This document shows positions 11,676 through 23,949 of a stretch of 64,000 nt of DNA, piece by piece. Numbering within the stretch: the stretch's first letter is position 1; each line of letters begins with the position of its first letter. Both the position numbers and the translations under genes were made by a program. The notes below the pieces were generated by a model. It was not told the DNA's origin, made no database searches, and worked only from the letters and a program-made list of their open reading frames with translations. The stretch is from Dactylonectria macrodidyma (Eukaryota > Ascomycota > Sordariomycetes > Hypocreales > Nectriaceae). Location of the stretch: positions 806,001-870,000 of the forward strand of contig JAGMUV010000017.1 in NCBI GenBank assembly GCA_020744425.1, given 5' to 3'.

Positions 11676-12695
11676 TCACATCTTCGCCAAGAGCGATGTA
11701 CCGCCATCTAGCCGGATCGTCGCCCCGTTGACCCATGCCCTATAACACGAGCGGTCGTTAGTATTTATAACACCGGTTTAAGGGAGAGTACCAAGACTTA
11801 CCCTGCCCTGCTTGACAGATACAGACAAGTTCCTGCAATGTCTTCGGGTGTGCCGATGCGAGATAACGGATTCGCCTCCTTGATTTCCGCGCCCATGGTA
11901 TTGAGAATAGGCTGCAGCATTTTGCTAGGAAATGGCCCACATGCGATGGTATTCGAGGTGATTCCTCGGGGAGCGAGTGACGTAGCGAGATGTCGGCTGA
12001 GATGATGGAGTCCAGCTTTCGCGGCGCTATACGCAAAATTGTTCAATACTGGAACTCGCAGAGCATCGATGGAGCCGATGTGGATGATTCGCGCGGGATC
12101 AACCCAGACCTCATCCTTTTTCTCAGCAGCAGCTTCCAGTAGCGGCAAGAGAAGGCGAGTGAGGGAGAAGACATGTTGAACGTTCAGCGTCAAGACCTTC
12201 TTCCAGGCATCTTCGGGGTAATCGTCAATCTCAGCTCCCCAAGTGGCACCGCTGTTGTGGACGATGATGTGAAGCTTCTCTTCGCGCGCCTTTAAGCTGT
12301 CTGCCAAAGCAGTGCATGCATCAATGGATTGCAAATCGGTAGGAATAGCGACAGCACTGCCAGGGCCTTGAGTTGAGACAAGTCAGCGACATGACAATCC
12401 ATACAAGCTGCCATGGCACCATGAGGTAGCACAGGGAGAGAACTTCTGGTTGATGTTTACCTAACGCGTTCAAATCGGATGCTGCAGCTTCGCAGGCGGC
12501 GGCATCGCGAGATGCAATGTATACCTTGGCGCCATTCTTGACGAATCCCGTAGATATCATGAGGCCAATTCCCCTAGCACCTCCCGTCACCAAGACATTT
12601 TTACCCTGTCATGACGACTATCAGCGATGATGCGTTAGCCAATGATGATTGGGATTCACTCTCACCTTGACAGCAAACAAGTTTGAGACATCCAT
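11676..12695 (-). CDS. Short-chain dehydrogenase/reductase, RhlG-like
   Basis: Four exons (12695-12666, 12605-12461, 12366-11802, 11739-11676) join to 267 residues. A tiny first exon encodes MDVSNLFAVK; the second carries the cofactor loop VTGGARGIG, the third the HNSG motif (NNAG equivalent), the serine in GSID and the catalytic YSAAK, and the fourth the family ending GAWVNGATIRLDGG. The pattern resembles RhlG/3-oxoacyl-ACP-reductase-like SDRs that use NADP(H); the true substrate is unknown. The gene is tandem with, and downstream of, the leftward transporter gene, and its 3' end lies 105 bp from the convergent TIM-barrel gene. The last intron contains TACTAAC. All four exons keep phase. Confidence 0.9.
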
Positions 12696-13139
12696 TTTCT
12701 TTTCTGGCCGAATTTGTGATGGTACTTTGGTTTGTTGTTGTTGTTGCGAAATGAACAGATCGATTTCCTGTCATGTCAGCAATTGCCCAGAACACGCCCC
12801 GCAAAACAGAACATGTGACCTGATTTCAGCCGAGTATGGTGGTGCCGTGCCGAGGCAACTTTGAAACTACCCTAGACTCATCAACATTTCCCGTTGAATG
12901 CTTGAAAGCGACAGAAAAACATGCTTTGAGAGAAATTTTCGTAAGCAATTAATGAGAGAGGTCTTGAAATGAATTCTAGTTCATGTAGTCGCATACTCTA
13001 TGAGGTCCCGCATTTAATAGTTCTGACGTTTGTAAAAAACACTAGTTCTACGGCGGTAAATGAGGTTGGATGAATGTATGACTATGTTCAAGAAATGCCA
13101 GGGTGCAACAAACGACCATCAGAATTGACCCCTTCGCGT
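12696..13139. other. Intergenic region upstream of the RhlG-like SDR
   Basis: 444 bp between the 3' end of the transporter gene and the SDR start, both leftward. It should hold the SDR promoter. No repeat or extra frame was supported. Confidence 0.5.
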
Positions 13140-14745
13140 TTAATACGACCATTTCAAGCCAGACCGCGCCAATTTGCGTCCATTTCCAAGGTAATATTGC
13201 AGATTAGCAATCATCGACAGAACCACCGCAGCGGCAGTGATTCCGACAATAATGGTGAATCCCTTAGGATAGAGTGGGGCGTCTTCAGAGCGGAAAAGCT
13301 GCTTTCCAATTAGACCCGAACAGTTGGCAGCCATGATATGAATGGCTAGTGTAACGGATCGTTCTCCAGGTGTCTTTGCATTGAGGGAGAGCCAAGCGCC
13401 ATTGACGGCATCTGAAAATGTTAGACACATCGGAATGATTGAGGCGTGAGGAGGTATACTTACGCCACGGCAACGAGAAGGCTATGGAAAGGATTAGGAG
13501 CGCGAATCTGGCATCTCCGTTGTCGGAATGAACCAAGATGCGGTTACCGATCTACCAGTTTAGGTTATCCTCGGTGCTCAGTCAACGCGAAACCAGTGTA
13601 CTTACGTTGAAACCCAGTCCAAATAGCAACCCGAGTGTTACCATTGGACCGCGAACATTCATCTTGTCACTGATACCAGGTCAGCAATGTTTCGATACAA
13701 TCAATGTGAGACAACTCACCTGGCCCAGCCCCATAGCAAATTCAAAAACAGCAAGCCCCAGGATCCGATAGAGACCAGGGCGTTGGATTCTAGTCTACCA
13801 AAGCCGAAGCTGTTGACCAAGCTAGGCGCGTATGAACCGAATGCAGAGCCAGGTGAAATACCCAGCATAGTGAAGCCGATGTGAGGAATCAACCTCCAGT
13901 TGGTCAACTATGTTATGTGAGCGTCATGAAACTGGTAGTTCTTGCTAATTCAATTTAAACTCACAGCGCTCGTAAGCTCTGCTGCGGTGACGTTCTGGCC
14001 CACTTGAGCCTTGGAAGGGTCATCTCGCAACACCCTCAGAGAGAGAATCTGGGCCTCGCGTTCCGTAAAGTATCGATATCGAAGCAAAGAGACGGGATTG
14101 GATACGGTGTTGGGAAAGGTGAGCAAGAAAGCGATGCCCACGAGAAGGGTAAAGATTCCCTCAAGCTAATACGAATTGGATTAGAACAAACAAAATTCAT
14201 GGCATCATGAGGTGAGGTCAACTTACGATGAAAAGCCACTGCCAGCCCGACAAGCCCGCCACCCCTCGCATGTGCAAACTATTGAGGTGTTAGATTGAGG
14301 TAATATGGTTGGAACACGGGGAAACTTGCATGCCGTAGGCAATGATGCCCGTCATTGCAGAAGCACCCATGTTTCCAATGAAGAACCACGAGAATCGCTT
14401 GCTGGTTTCACTTCTCTTGTACCATCGGGTCATCGTATAAAGTGAAGCTGGGATAAATCCTGCTTCACAGAGTCTGTGGTTGGGCTTAGTGCCGAATTCT
14501 GAATAATGGTAGAATAGACGTACCCAAGGAGCAGTCTCGTGGCCATGTAGGGACCAAGACCCTTCTGAAAAGCCTGGAAAGTCGCAACCAGCCCCCTAAA
14601 ATCGGTCAGTCAATGTGGCGGTTTTGAAAAAGAATATGTTCTAGTTTCGCACCATGCGATAATCTGACCACCAATCCACAAAGTTGGACCGACTCGGTAC
14701 AAGACCAAGTTGCTAGGAATCTAGATGAAATTAGTAAGAATTCTT

Positions 14746-14782
<37 letters not shown>

Positions 14783-15199
14783 TTCGAGTGCATACTTCGA
14801 GGAGAATGATACCAAGAGAAAGCAGCTGCTGGCCGACATTGTACTGGTTTTGGGTGATGCCAACTTCGACAAAAAAGTTATCCGTAAGAGCGTTACCACT
14901 GCGGTTGTTAGATATCTAGCGACTCAAGTCTGGCAGGGAGTTTCGTACATATTTCCTCTGTCAAGTTGCAGAGCAAAGAAGCCTAGAATCAAAAGGGGCA
15001 TTACGAGAAGGTCCACTCTTGATGAGATCAGCATTTGCGTGACCATTGCCGGTACCGTGAATGCCTTGACTCACTTCCGAACAAGCTTCTGTTCTTCTTC
15101 CTCAGTCCATTGAATGGAATCATCGTCAACCTCGCTTCCGACGAGATTGCTCTGTAAGGCGTCCTCATGCTTCTCATCTGAGAACGTAGCAACCGCCAT
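13140..15199 (-). CDS. MFS anion:cation symporter (Dal5/allantoate-permease type)
   Basis: Twelve exons join in frame to 481 residues: 15199-15075, 15017-14949, 14898-14796, 14720-14653, 14595-14524, 14473-14330, 14278-14227, 14165-13965, 13907-13720, 13669-13606, 13551-13464 and 13411-13140. The acidic N-terminus is followed by MPLLILGFFALQLDRGN and IGNALTDNF, then GPTLWIGGQIIAWG, LLLGLCEAGFIPASLYTM, and the basic loop YRYFTEREAQILS, all typical of the fungal anion:cation symporter branch of the MFS with 12 TM helices in the plasma membrane. Substrates in this branch include allantoate, nicotinate, pantothenate and other organic anions; which one applies here is open. The sixth intron is GC-AG (donor GCAAGT), and the third carries a 30-nt A tract. 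It diverges from the sulfatase gene, suggesting uptake of a related product. Confidence 0.9.
14749..14778. repeat. 30-nt homopolymer T tract inside a transporter intron
   Basis: An uninterrupted run of 30 T on the plus strand, that is A on the coding strand of the leftward transporter gene. It lies inside the third intron between the donor and the branch point, so it does not touch coding sequence. Its length may be unstable or mis-sequenced. Confidence 0.9.
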
Positions 15200-16144
15200 C
15201 TTGTATCCTGTTGACGTTCTTAGGCCTAAGTAACTTGCCGATCAAGCTGCAAAGACGGGAAAAGGGAGGAGAGGGAGAAAGGGCAAGGAGCAACCTTAAT
15301 CAATGGATCCAATTCACGGAGCAGGCGTTTCTTAAGAAGCGCATGCCAAGACCGATCCCACGTATCGTGTACGAAGCACCAACGTCAAATTCAAAGTCTA
15401 AACAGGCCATCGTTCTCATTTACCCGAAGCCTGGCTCTTTTCGGAGAACTGTTGAAAGAAGCGGTTCGCAGACCCTTGGAAAAATCCACTCTCTCGTCGT
15501 CAAGGCCGCGTAGTGTATCCTTGTTGGTGGATCCTCATGCCGCAAATACGCATAAGATGCCCAGTCTTGGGCTAAGAATTGTGGTTCTCGTTCTGATGTG
15601 ATTCAGGGACCCCATTGCGAAATACGAAACCGACAGCAAAATCAGGGCTTTAGTGGGATAGAAGCGAGCTGTTGGATAGAACTCATAGATCAGCTCCGAG
15701 GAGATGTGAATTCGAATCTGGGGCAGCACAAGGGTCATTACTAGTAGGAAGGCAAACTCGGGATCTCGTTTAAACGTTGGCTCTTCCGTCATTCGTCTAG
15801 TGATTGCGAAACGTCTCCCACATCAACCAGCTGGGATGGATGTAGAAGAGCCTGAAAAAGATAAAGATCGGGCGGTCGCTCGACTCTCCACACTCCGATG
15901 TCCCGTAGTAGCTCTAGATCGAGGTGATTGGAATCAGAGTGGTGGTTTCGTTGCGCGATTGCGGGGCCGGAGCACATCATCGTAGCTGCGACAGCTAACA
16001 TGACACGGCATTAGTCGCTAATAACAATGAACCTGGCTGGCAGACTCGGAGCGAGAGCGAGTTCCGGCGCATGCAATAAGTAATAAATACGGTGACCGAA
16101 ACAACTGGATTTCACCATTCTCGGTTCGAAGCACACCGGTCAAC
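15200..16144. promoter_or_regulatory. Divergent promoter region between symporter and sulfatase
   Basis: 945 bp separate the two divergent ATGs. A leftward frame at 15535-15792 and shorter ones were inspected and show no domain. An AATAAATA box about 60 bp before the sulfatase start is a plausible TATA-like element. No repeat was noticed. Confidence 0.5.
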
Positions 16145-18118
16145 ATGCATCTTAGCCTGTTTTCAGTGGCGTCGCTAGCTATGCTATGCGTAGCCATTGC
16201 CGCCCATGACCAGGCACAAGTGCCCCTCTCGGATCTCGCCCCCGAGCAAAAGACGACTCGGCCGAACATTGTCTTTGTCCTGACGGATGATCAGGACCTT
16301 CACATGGACTCATTGAGCTTCACGCCGTTGATCAAGAACCATCTGATTGACCAGGGAACCCTCTACAAGAAGCACTTTTGCACCACTGCTGTCTGCTGTC
16401 CCTCGCGCGCCAGCCTTTGGACGGGGAAATTGGCTCACAACACTAATGTGACCGATCTAAACCCCCCGTATGGTTCGTTGCTCCTAATGTCCCCAGTTTC
16501 TGAGAAGTGTCGCTGAATGAATTAGGTGGCTTCCCAATCTTTGTCAAAAATGGCCACAATGAAAACTACTTGCCGATTTGGCTGCAAGATGCCGGGTATA
16601 ATACCTTCTATGCTGGCAAGATGTTCAACGCCCACACCCTCTGGAACTACAACAAGCCGCACCTCAACGGCTGGAATGGATCTGTTGGTCTTCCACTTCG
16701 AAACTGTCAAAGAATGATATGCTAACCAGGCTAGGACTTTTTGCTGGATCCCAACACCTACGACTACTGGAACGCGACGTTCCAAAGGAACAAAGACAAG
16801 CCCGTCAACCACTTGGGAGAGTACTCGACCGACTTGGTAGCCAGCAAGGCCCTCGGATTTCTCGACGATGCGGTGGCTGCTGATGAGCCCTTCTTTCTCG
16901 CCATTGCTCCCATTGCCCCCCACAGCAATGTCAACAGTTCGATCTTGAATCCTGTCAAGGGACCCGAGGATGAGGTTCCTGTCTCAGACGACCTGTTTCG
17001 GGTCAACATCCCCAAGGCCGCCAAGAGACACGAGCACCTATTTAAGGGCGCTAAGGTGCCTCGAACAGAAAACTTTAATCCAGACAAGCCTTCTGGCGCG
17101 GATTGGATCCGACGTCAGCCCAAGCTCACGGATGAGATGGTCGAGTATAATGATCGTCATTACCGAGGACGTCTACAAGCACTGCAGGCGGTGGACGAGT
17201 TAGTTGACGACGTGGTCAAGAGACTTGAGCAACACGGAATTTTGGACAATACATACATTTTCTACACTACCGACAATGGATATCACATTAGCCAGCACCG
17301 CCTCCAAGCCGGCAAGGAATGCAGTTTCGAGGAGGACATTAACATTCCCCTCATCGTTCGGGGTCCTGGTATTCCCAAGGGCCAAGTTTACGAAGCCGTC
17401 ACAGCTCACATCGACCTTGTTCCAACAATCCTGTCTCTGGCTGGTGCACCTCTTCGGTCCGACTTTGACGGATCGCCAATCCCACTTTCCACCGCCGAAT
17501 TATCTGCAACCCCTAAGAACCGAGAGCACGCGAATGTTGAGTATTGGGGATGGGCTATTACCGAGAGCAAATGGGGCTTCAACGGGGGTGACGACAAGCG
17601 CGTCTTTAACAACACCTACAAGGCATTGCGAGTTGTCGGTGCTGATTATAACTTGTTTTACTCGGTTTGGTGCTCAAACGAACGTGAGCTTTACGAGATG
17701 AAAGTAAGTCCAACCACCTCATTACCAAGTTCCTCGAACGGTGCTGACGATTCCCAAGTCCGACCCCGGGCAACTCAGAAACCTGCTTCATGATGAGGAA
17801 GCGGAGATTGCTTCTCATACCACTATTCTTGGCTTCCCGTTGAGTAAAGTCATCCCAAGGCTAGATGCGCTTCTCTTTGTGCTCAAGTCTTGCAAGGGAA
17901 AGACATGCTCACAGCCCTGGTCGGCTCTCCACCCTCAAGGAAACGTCGTTACGTTGCATGAGGCACTATCACCTCGTTTTGACGAGTTCTACAATAATCA
18001 GGTCAAAATCGAGTACTCGAGGTGCGAACTGGGACACATAATCGATGCTGAAGGGCCTCAGTTTGAGACGGATGGTGAGGTGTACTGGCAAGGTTCAAAA
18101 TGGAGTGACTGGACTTAG
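16145..18118 (+). CDS. Secreted sulfatase (arylsulfatase / GlcNAc-6-sulfatase type)
   Basis: Four exons (16145-16472, 16526-16683, 16735-17703, 17759-18118) give 604 residues. Residues 1-20 form a signal peptide. PNIVFVLTDDQD (40-51) supplies the metal-binding Asp pair, and CCPSR at 84-88 is the sulfatase signature, with Cys84 the residue normally oxidised to formylglycine by C-x-P-S-R recognition. The segment FYTTDNGYHISQHRL holds the second metal site (Asp-Asn). The order and the CCPSRASLWTG form are closest to N-acetylglucosamine-6-sulfatase-like enzymes of fungi. It should hydrolyse sulfate esters outside the cell or in the secretory route, releasing sulfate. The gene lies between two membrane transport genes, divergent from a symporter and convergent with an UNC93-like protein. 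Confidence 0.93.
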
Positions 18119-18398
18119 AAGCTTGAATTTCTTCATGCCACTGAGACAAATGGTAGACGGCGCTTCACAAAGAATGATAAAAAATACGGGTATCCAATTG
18201 ACTGACTAGCTTGATGATTGTCCCATAATAGGGCCACCAAACCATGAACGAAAATGAAAATGCTTGCGTTCAAGACGCTCAAACGCTCACGATTGAACTC
18301 ATGATAAGTAATCTTGTGACTAGAGGCTTTTCAAGGATGTTTGATATCTCGCCTAATGCCGCCATGATTGAGGAAATTCAAAGCTCGAATCGGCATGT

Positions 18399-20103
18399 TC
18401 AAACATGAACCGGCTTCTCCGGAGCCGTCTGTGGCTGGACGTTCGCAAGAGTTTCATCGGTGCCCTTGAGATCATCTTCTGCATCTACGTGGTCGCGAAT
18501 CTTGAGGAAGATGACGGGAGCAGCAACGACCAGCGACGTCGAGAGCAGAGCCCAGTTGCTGATGAACTCGGCCCTGAAGGAGAGCTTGCGCGCATCGAGA
18601 TTGTTGACGACGGCGGCTCCGGCGGATTGGATGCCCTTGTAGAAGCCGACGTAGTTTGCAGAACGACGGCCAGAGTTGGAGAGGGCACCCATGAACCTTG
18701 GTTGGTTAGCAATGGAGTAGAACATAGGGAAGATAAGAACTTACCAGTAGACAGTGGCTTGCCAAGCAGCGTCGTAAAAGCCATAGAAGATGTACAGGAA
18801 CATAGGCCCGGCGTATCCCGAATGCGTCCAGTCGAACGGGACATATCCATTATCTGGGCTGACGCTTTCGCGGGTATATGTCTTCTCGAATGCATAGCCA
18901 CCGCCCCAGATGACAAAAGTGAGAACAAAGAGCACGACTAGTGCAATCTTGGCGCGTACAGTACGACGAACAGTCTCAATGTCAAGGAGATATCCCCAAA
19001 TGCCGGCGGCGATAATTTGCGCAAGCCAGTAGAGTAGACTGTTCAGGGCCTTGGTTCGTGTGTCGAAGTAGGCGCTGTTTACCGCGTTCTGCTGGTAGAC
19101 GTAGAACCAATTGGAGGAGAAGAACATGGGAAAGAGGAGAAGGATAAAAGGCTCGAACTTGAGCGTTTCGTATAACCCGATCAACTCACTCTGCCATGTC
19201 GGGTTCTTCATCAAGATGACACGAGAGCCATCCTTGCGAACGATGTCGTTGGCATTGCAAAGGGTGAGGGCAAGCGCAGCACCGAAGAACATGAGCACGA
19301 TGAAGCCAATGTAGGTGCCATCACTGACGGTTACGTTGGCCTTAACGTCTATGTTTTCGCCAAGAGGGATCTGCATTCATGTTAGGTATTGATTCGACAA
19401 TCAGATCATCCATTCCAGAGGGACTCACGAGGCTACCAATCACAGCTCCCATGTTAAAGATACCCCAGAACCAAGCAAAGTAGTGGCCCTTTTGATCCTC
19501 GTGCGGATACGAGATCATAATGGTGCCCTGGGCTGTCCACAGCATGGCGGCGCAGATACCGAGCCAAACACCGGCAAAGATGTTGAAGCCGTCCACCTTG
19601 CGATGCACCGATACCAGCAGACTGATGGCGTACAGACCGTATCCGATTCCTCCAAAAGCCAGCGTCAGCTTCACGCCGAGTCGGTTCACAAAAGTACCGC
19701 CAAAGAAGCCAAAGACGGCAAAGGCGCTGTACAAGGCCGTATTCTGTGGTCGCACAGGTCAGCAGGGACGATCTTCTCCCCTCCTTTTCAGACACGTCTT
19801 CTCGCTCACCATGTTGTCAGCCAGCGTTGCATCCGCTTTGCCACCCCCTCCCATGCCGCCCAGCGCATTGAACATGCCCGGGCACATGAAGCACACAAAG
19901 GCCACCATGCCCAGCTGGATTTTGGGCGACGCATACCAGGGAAGCAGACGGCCGAAGAGGTTGTATCGTCGATATTTCCAGCCTGGAGGCAAGTCTACCG
20001 CGCCCGTCGAGTGGTTGTATAGCGGATCGGCATTGTCGTAGGCAATGGCCTCTGGGTTGTCGACTGGGGCCGATTGCCCCGCGGCAGGCGTGTTAATGGA
20101 CAT
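18399..20103 (-). CDS. UNC93-like major facilitator protein
   Basis: Four exons (20103-19810, 19743-19429, 19370-18745, 18696-18399) give 510 residues. The protein begins with a hydrophilic stretch ending in PPGWKYRRYNLFGRLLPWYASP, then about eleven hydrophobic segments. LGMVAFVCFMCPGMFNALGG is the first helix, and WTAQGTIMISYPHEDQKGHY is the conserved loop of fungal UNC93/DUF895 proteins. Many fungal members are annotated as ion-channel-like regulatory or transport proteins, but function is rarely tested. Introns of 66, 58 and 48 nt have good boundaries, and the last has a GCTAAC branch point. The 3' end lies 280 bp from the convergent sulfatase. Intact in length and frame. Confidence 0.9.
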
Positions 20104-22228
20104 CGTGGGGATGTCGAGATGTCTAGGAACAAGGGTGAATCTGGTCCGTCACATCGAGGATGTCGATGGGAATAACAGTCTTTTAAAGACCTGCCCGACG
20201 CTTCGGCTGTTAGATAGCCCCATAATCTAAAATTATACTCTATGTGCAGATCAGCTGAAGAATAGCAGCTCCTTTGACAAAATCGCTGAGTACATCCCCC
20301 CTGCTCTGGAGTACATGAAACGCGGCTATGACGGCACCGTGCCATCGAGTCACTCCCAGCCCTGCCGTCATGGCAACACCTTGGATGCGTGAATCCACAG
20401 GGGAGAGACGCAAGGGAGACAACGGCCTCCAAAAGGAGCGGGAGGCAGGCTGCGGAAGATTATGAGTGCTGATTGGTTTCACGACGTCCTTTTTTCATCC
20501 CGTCGGGTTGTGGGCTGTGTTGAGACGACCCGGGGTAAGGCCAGCCAACAAACAGCCACAGACGCGGGTCTACTGCGTGGAAGCTCGTGTCTTTGTGCTA
20601 CGAAGAGACGTGCAGTACCTATCACGGTGTGCTTAGTACACCGCCAGAGTGAGGATCGCCGCGTCAGCATAAGGCAACAATAGGCCGGTGACATTTCGTG
20701 AGAAGATGTGCAGCTTAGAGGAGCTGGCACGTCAGCAGCATGTCAGCACCAATGCAGCCCTGTACGCTCTGGCCACATCACAGTGCCGTACCATACAAAT
20801 TGCACCGCTGATAAGGCTCGCAGCAGTCTCACCACCATCCCATTAACAAAAGAGCGATAAGGCTCCAGCTCGTACTCTGCCCCACAAGCATCCCTTGCAG
20901 TTGTCAACGACACGGGGAAACCTGGGGCGGTAGCAGTTATGGGGCTTTTATGGGTTATTCGAGGTAGAGCTTTGTAGTTTCTAGGACTGAGACCTTTGGT
21001 ACCGCCCAGCCACCGAAGTTAATGAGCGGGCGCTGGCATTCCTTCAACCAGGGGCTTTTCAGATAACTGATTGGACATCCTGCAAGTGGCCAGATTGGGG
21101 CCTGAGCAAGCAGTACGGATACAGGCAACACATATCTAATAAGATCATTGCATTAGCCCGCATTTAGCAGCTACAGTATCAGTGCTGAACACGTAACTTG
21201 TCCAATAACTTGAAGTTAAGCCGCTTCCTATTTCCGTATTTTAGACTCAAGTATTGGTACGCTAATGCGATGAACCTTTCAGTCATCGTGGCCTGTGTCT
21301 GTGCTGTTTTTCGTACATCTGCCGAATGAGCCCCAACTACCACAACTCCTTGCGGCCGAGCTCAGCCCCCCATGGCTGCATGCATGCATGGCACAGCCGA
21401 CATCGTGTCTTTGCCGATCCCAACCGTAGGAGATAAGTCAGGTGCCGAATGGGACGATCAATTCCTTGAATCGGTCAGCATTGCTACCGTGATGATCCCC
21501 GAGATTTGTGGAGCCGGGGATATCCACTGGGTATCTGATTGAACAGACGCGCGCGCAGTGTCTGCTTACATGGTTGCATGGACAGGGAAATCGTATTCTG
21601 CCCTTGCTATGTGAAGCTGACTGGGAAGGAGACATCAGAGCATAAGTGTTCTTTGATTTGATTTCATGTTGATTCAAGATAGACTTATCTGTTTCTTTCT
21701 ATCAAGTTTCGACAACGAATTGGAAGAGTCATGACCACTCGCCTTCCAAGAAAAGACTCAAGTTCTAGCGGTAAAACGGCTGTCAACTACAGTGACGGGC
21801 CAAAAGTCTCCGTACACTCCTACGTTGATGCTATAAAGCAGTTCGCTATGCATTTTTTTTTGATCGTATTTAGGCACTACATTATGCTCATTTTAAACCC
21901 CATTTTATATATATAGTAGGTACTAATTAGACCCTGATATGAAGGTGCTGAGTCTGAGTAAAAATGAGTGTGTACGGAGACTTTTGGCCCGAAACTATAC
22001 CTAGTCAAAGCCTCGAGCAAAGAATCCAACTCACGATCTCCATCTCAACATAGCGACTCATTGCGTTACACGGTGCACGGTTTACCGTATTTCCAAGAGC
22101 CTCTTGAATTGCCTTTAAGTCTGCCTTGCCGACTGATTTCAAGCAAACGGTACACTACATGATTTGAACTGCGTAAATCCTTCACCCGCTTTTCTCCCCA
22201 GTCCTTTTCATCCACTCTACTGTCTAGT
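20104..22228. other. 2.1-kb intergenic region with one MITE
   Basis: No gene was found between the UNC93-like start and the P450 stop. The UNC93-like promoter must lie at the left end. The right third contains a 208-bp inverted-repeat element, listed separately. The short frames here have no motif. Confidence 0.6.
21790..21997. mobile_element. Mariner-type MITE, 208 bp, with about 28-bp terminal inverted repeats and TA duplication
   Basis: The left end reads CAGTGACGGGCCAAAAG and the right end, reversed, TAGTTTCGGGCCAAAAG. Beyond the outermost six bases the two arms share 22 identical bases (CGGGCCAAAAGTCTCCGTAC followed by AC; left 21796-21817). Both ends are flanked by the dinucleotide TA (21788-21789 and 21998-21999), the target duplication of Tc1/mariner-pogo elements. 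There is no transposase frame inside, so it is a non-autonomous miniature element mobilised in trans. Confidence 0.8.
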
Positions 22229-23949
22229 CTACAGCTCTTTTGTCCTCTCCTCAGAAGCAGCAATCCACTGCTTCAACTTCGCCTCGGACCTTGCCTTCAG
22301 CCCAATCTTGAACGGCTTTGGATCAGTCGTCAACGACGTCGGATTCGCGCTGCACTCGATGGCGTCCATGTCCGGGCGGTCAGCTGCGTCTCGCGCAGGC
22401 AAGATCTCAAATGCAGTAATCAGTCGGATGTAAGCCGTATACAATTCGCGGTTGGCGAGATGCGAGCCGGCGCACATGCGCGATCCCGCGCCGTAGCCGT
22501 AGTGTGGCGTGCCGCCTTCCTTGTCGTCGAGGAAGCGCTCGGGGATGAACTCGTACGGCTGGTCGAAGCGTTTGCTGTCGTAGTCTGCCGCGTATGCGTT
22601 CTGCATGTCATCAGTCACGGTGCTGCATGTAAGATGGAGTAACAGTGAGAATCGGCCACGTACCATGAAAAAGGTTGTGCCTGCCGGGATGACAGATCCT
22701 TCGTAAGGAATGTCCTTGATGCTAGTGCGAGGAAGACAGATGGGGATGACGGTCCAATACCGAAGCGTCTCCTTGACCAAAGCTGTGATGTATGGCACCT
22801 TTTCTTCCAAAAGACCCCTCTCCCACGCCTCATCGCCGCCTGGGTACGCTTCTTCGATGGCCTTGAAGGCCTTGGCTTGCACAACTTGACCTTCGGGACT
22901 AGAGAGATACGCAAGGCCCATGACGAGGTTGACAGGAACGGTATCGAGACCAGCAGAGACCATGGTAAGGCAGATGGACTTGATCTCAGCTACGTTTCTC
23001 ATGTCAGTGTCGATCATGTTAGAGATACGTAGCGATAATCTCACCTTCGTTTAGCTTGGCTTCGGGATCCTTCAGAATATTCCCAGTAATGCAAGGCTTG
23101 TCAGTTCCCTCCTCGATTTGTTTCTTGAGGCCGTTCAACAGGTTCGTCAAGTAAGTATCTCGTCTAACCCTGAATTCTTGTGCCGAAGTGTTCTGCTTGC
23201 TCCAGATCCGCAGCAGCGGAACATAGTCCTGCCAGTTGTTGCTCGTAGACCGAAAGTTTGAGATTTCGCGCTCCACGTGCGTAATCTCCTGCAGCAGCTC
23301 GTCGTTGATGTTTCCACCAATGCGGCACCCGTAGTTGAGCGTTAGAGAGGTGTTGAGGGCGAACCGGGCAAAGTACGGCGACGGGTCAATGTCCACGGTG
23401 CCGCCACGGCAGTCGGTGAGCATTTCCTTGATGCTGGTCGTCGACTCTAAATCCAGGATGGGCATGTAGGACTGCACTGCTGGGCGGTTGAGGGCGGTGC
23501 CGGCGGCCTTGCGGCGGGCCTTGCAGGACGGGTCCCATGGCGAAGTGCCGATAGTGAAGCCTTGAGATGAAGATACGACGGAGTGAAAGGTGTGGAAAGT
23601 GGGACGAGAAATCAGCGCCGACTGGTGAGTGATCCAGAGGTGCTTCACGGAGTCGTACGAGTTGGCAAAGACGACACGCTTCAATGGTCAGCAGGCGGCT
23701 CTGCATTCATTCACTCAATCCATCACATACCCTATTTCCAAGACGCGTTTGGAAAACCGGGCCATATTTTTCTGCCCATTTCTTGGTTACTCGCGCATGG
23801 TCGGTGCCCAGCTGGATGAGGTTGCCAAAGATGGGAACGCCGGGAATCTCGGGAAGGCCCTTGATCTTAGGGGTGTCGGTCGAATTGAGGAACTTGATGA
23901 GCAAGTAAATGATGACGACGCTCGCGGCGTAGATGATTTGGTGAGACAT
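22229..23949 (-). CDS. Cytochrome P450, CYP504-like (phenylacetate / hydroxyphenylacetate hydroxylase)
   Basis: Four exons (23949-23731, 23678-23045, 22989-22664, 22600-22229) give 516 residues, the usual CYP504 length. An N-terminal membrane anchor (residues about 5-20) precedes the PEIPGVPIFGN proline hinge. AGLDT is the oxygen-activation helix, KETLR the ExxR motif, PERF the following motif, and YGAGSRMCAGSHLANRELY the heme loop with Cys436. The ending of the heme loop is characteristic of CYP504. Known fungal members hydroxylate phenylacetate at position 2 (phacA) or 3-hydroxyphenylacetate at position 6 (phacB), the latter producing homogentisate; I cannot tell which. It sits in the ER membrane and is divergent from homogentisate dioxygenase, which fits this pathway. 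Confidence 0.9.

Noticed and set aside
15535..15792. Leftward 85-codon frame in the symporter/sulfatase promoter
   Set aside because: Somewhat hydrophobic but no family similarity, and it would overlap the needed promoter region.
19483..20041. Long rightward frames opposite the UNC93-like gene
   Set aside because: Antisense shadows of well-supported exons.
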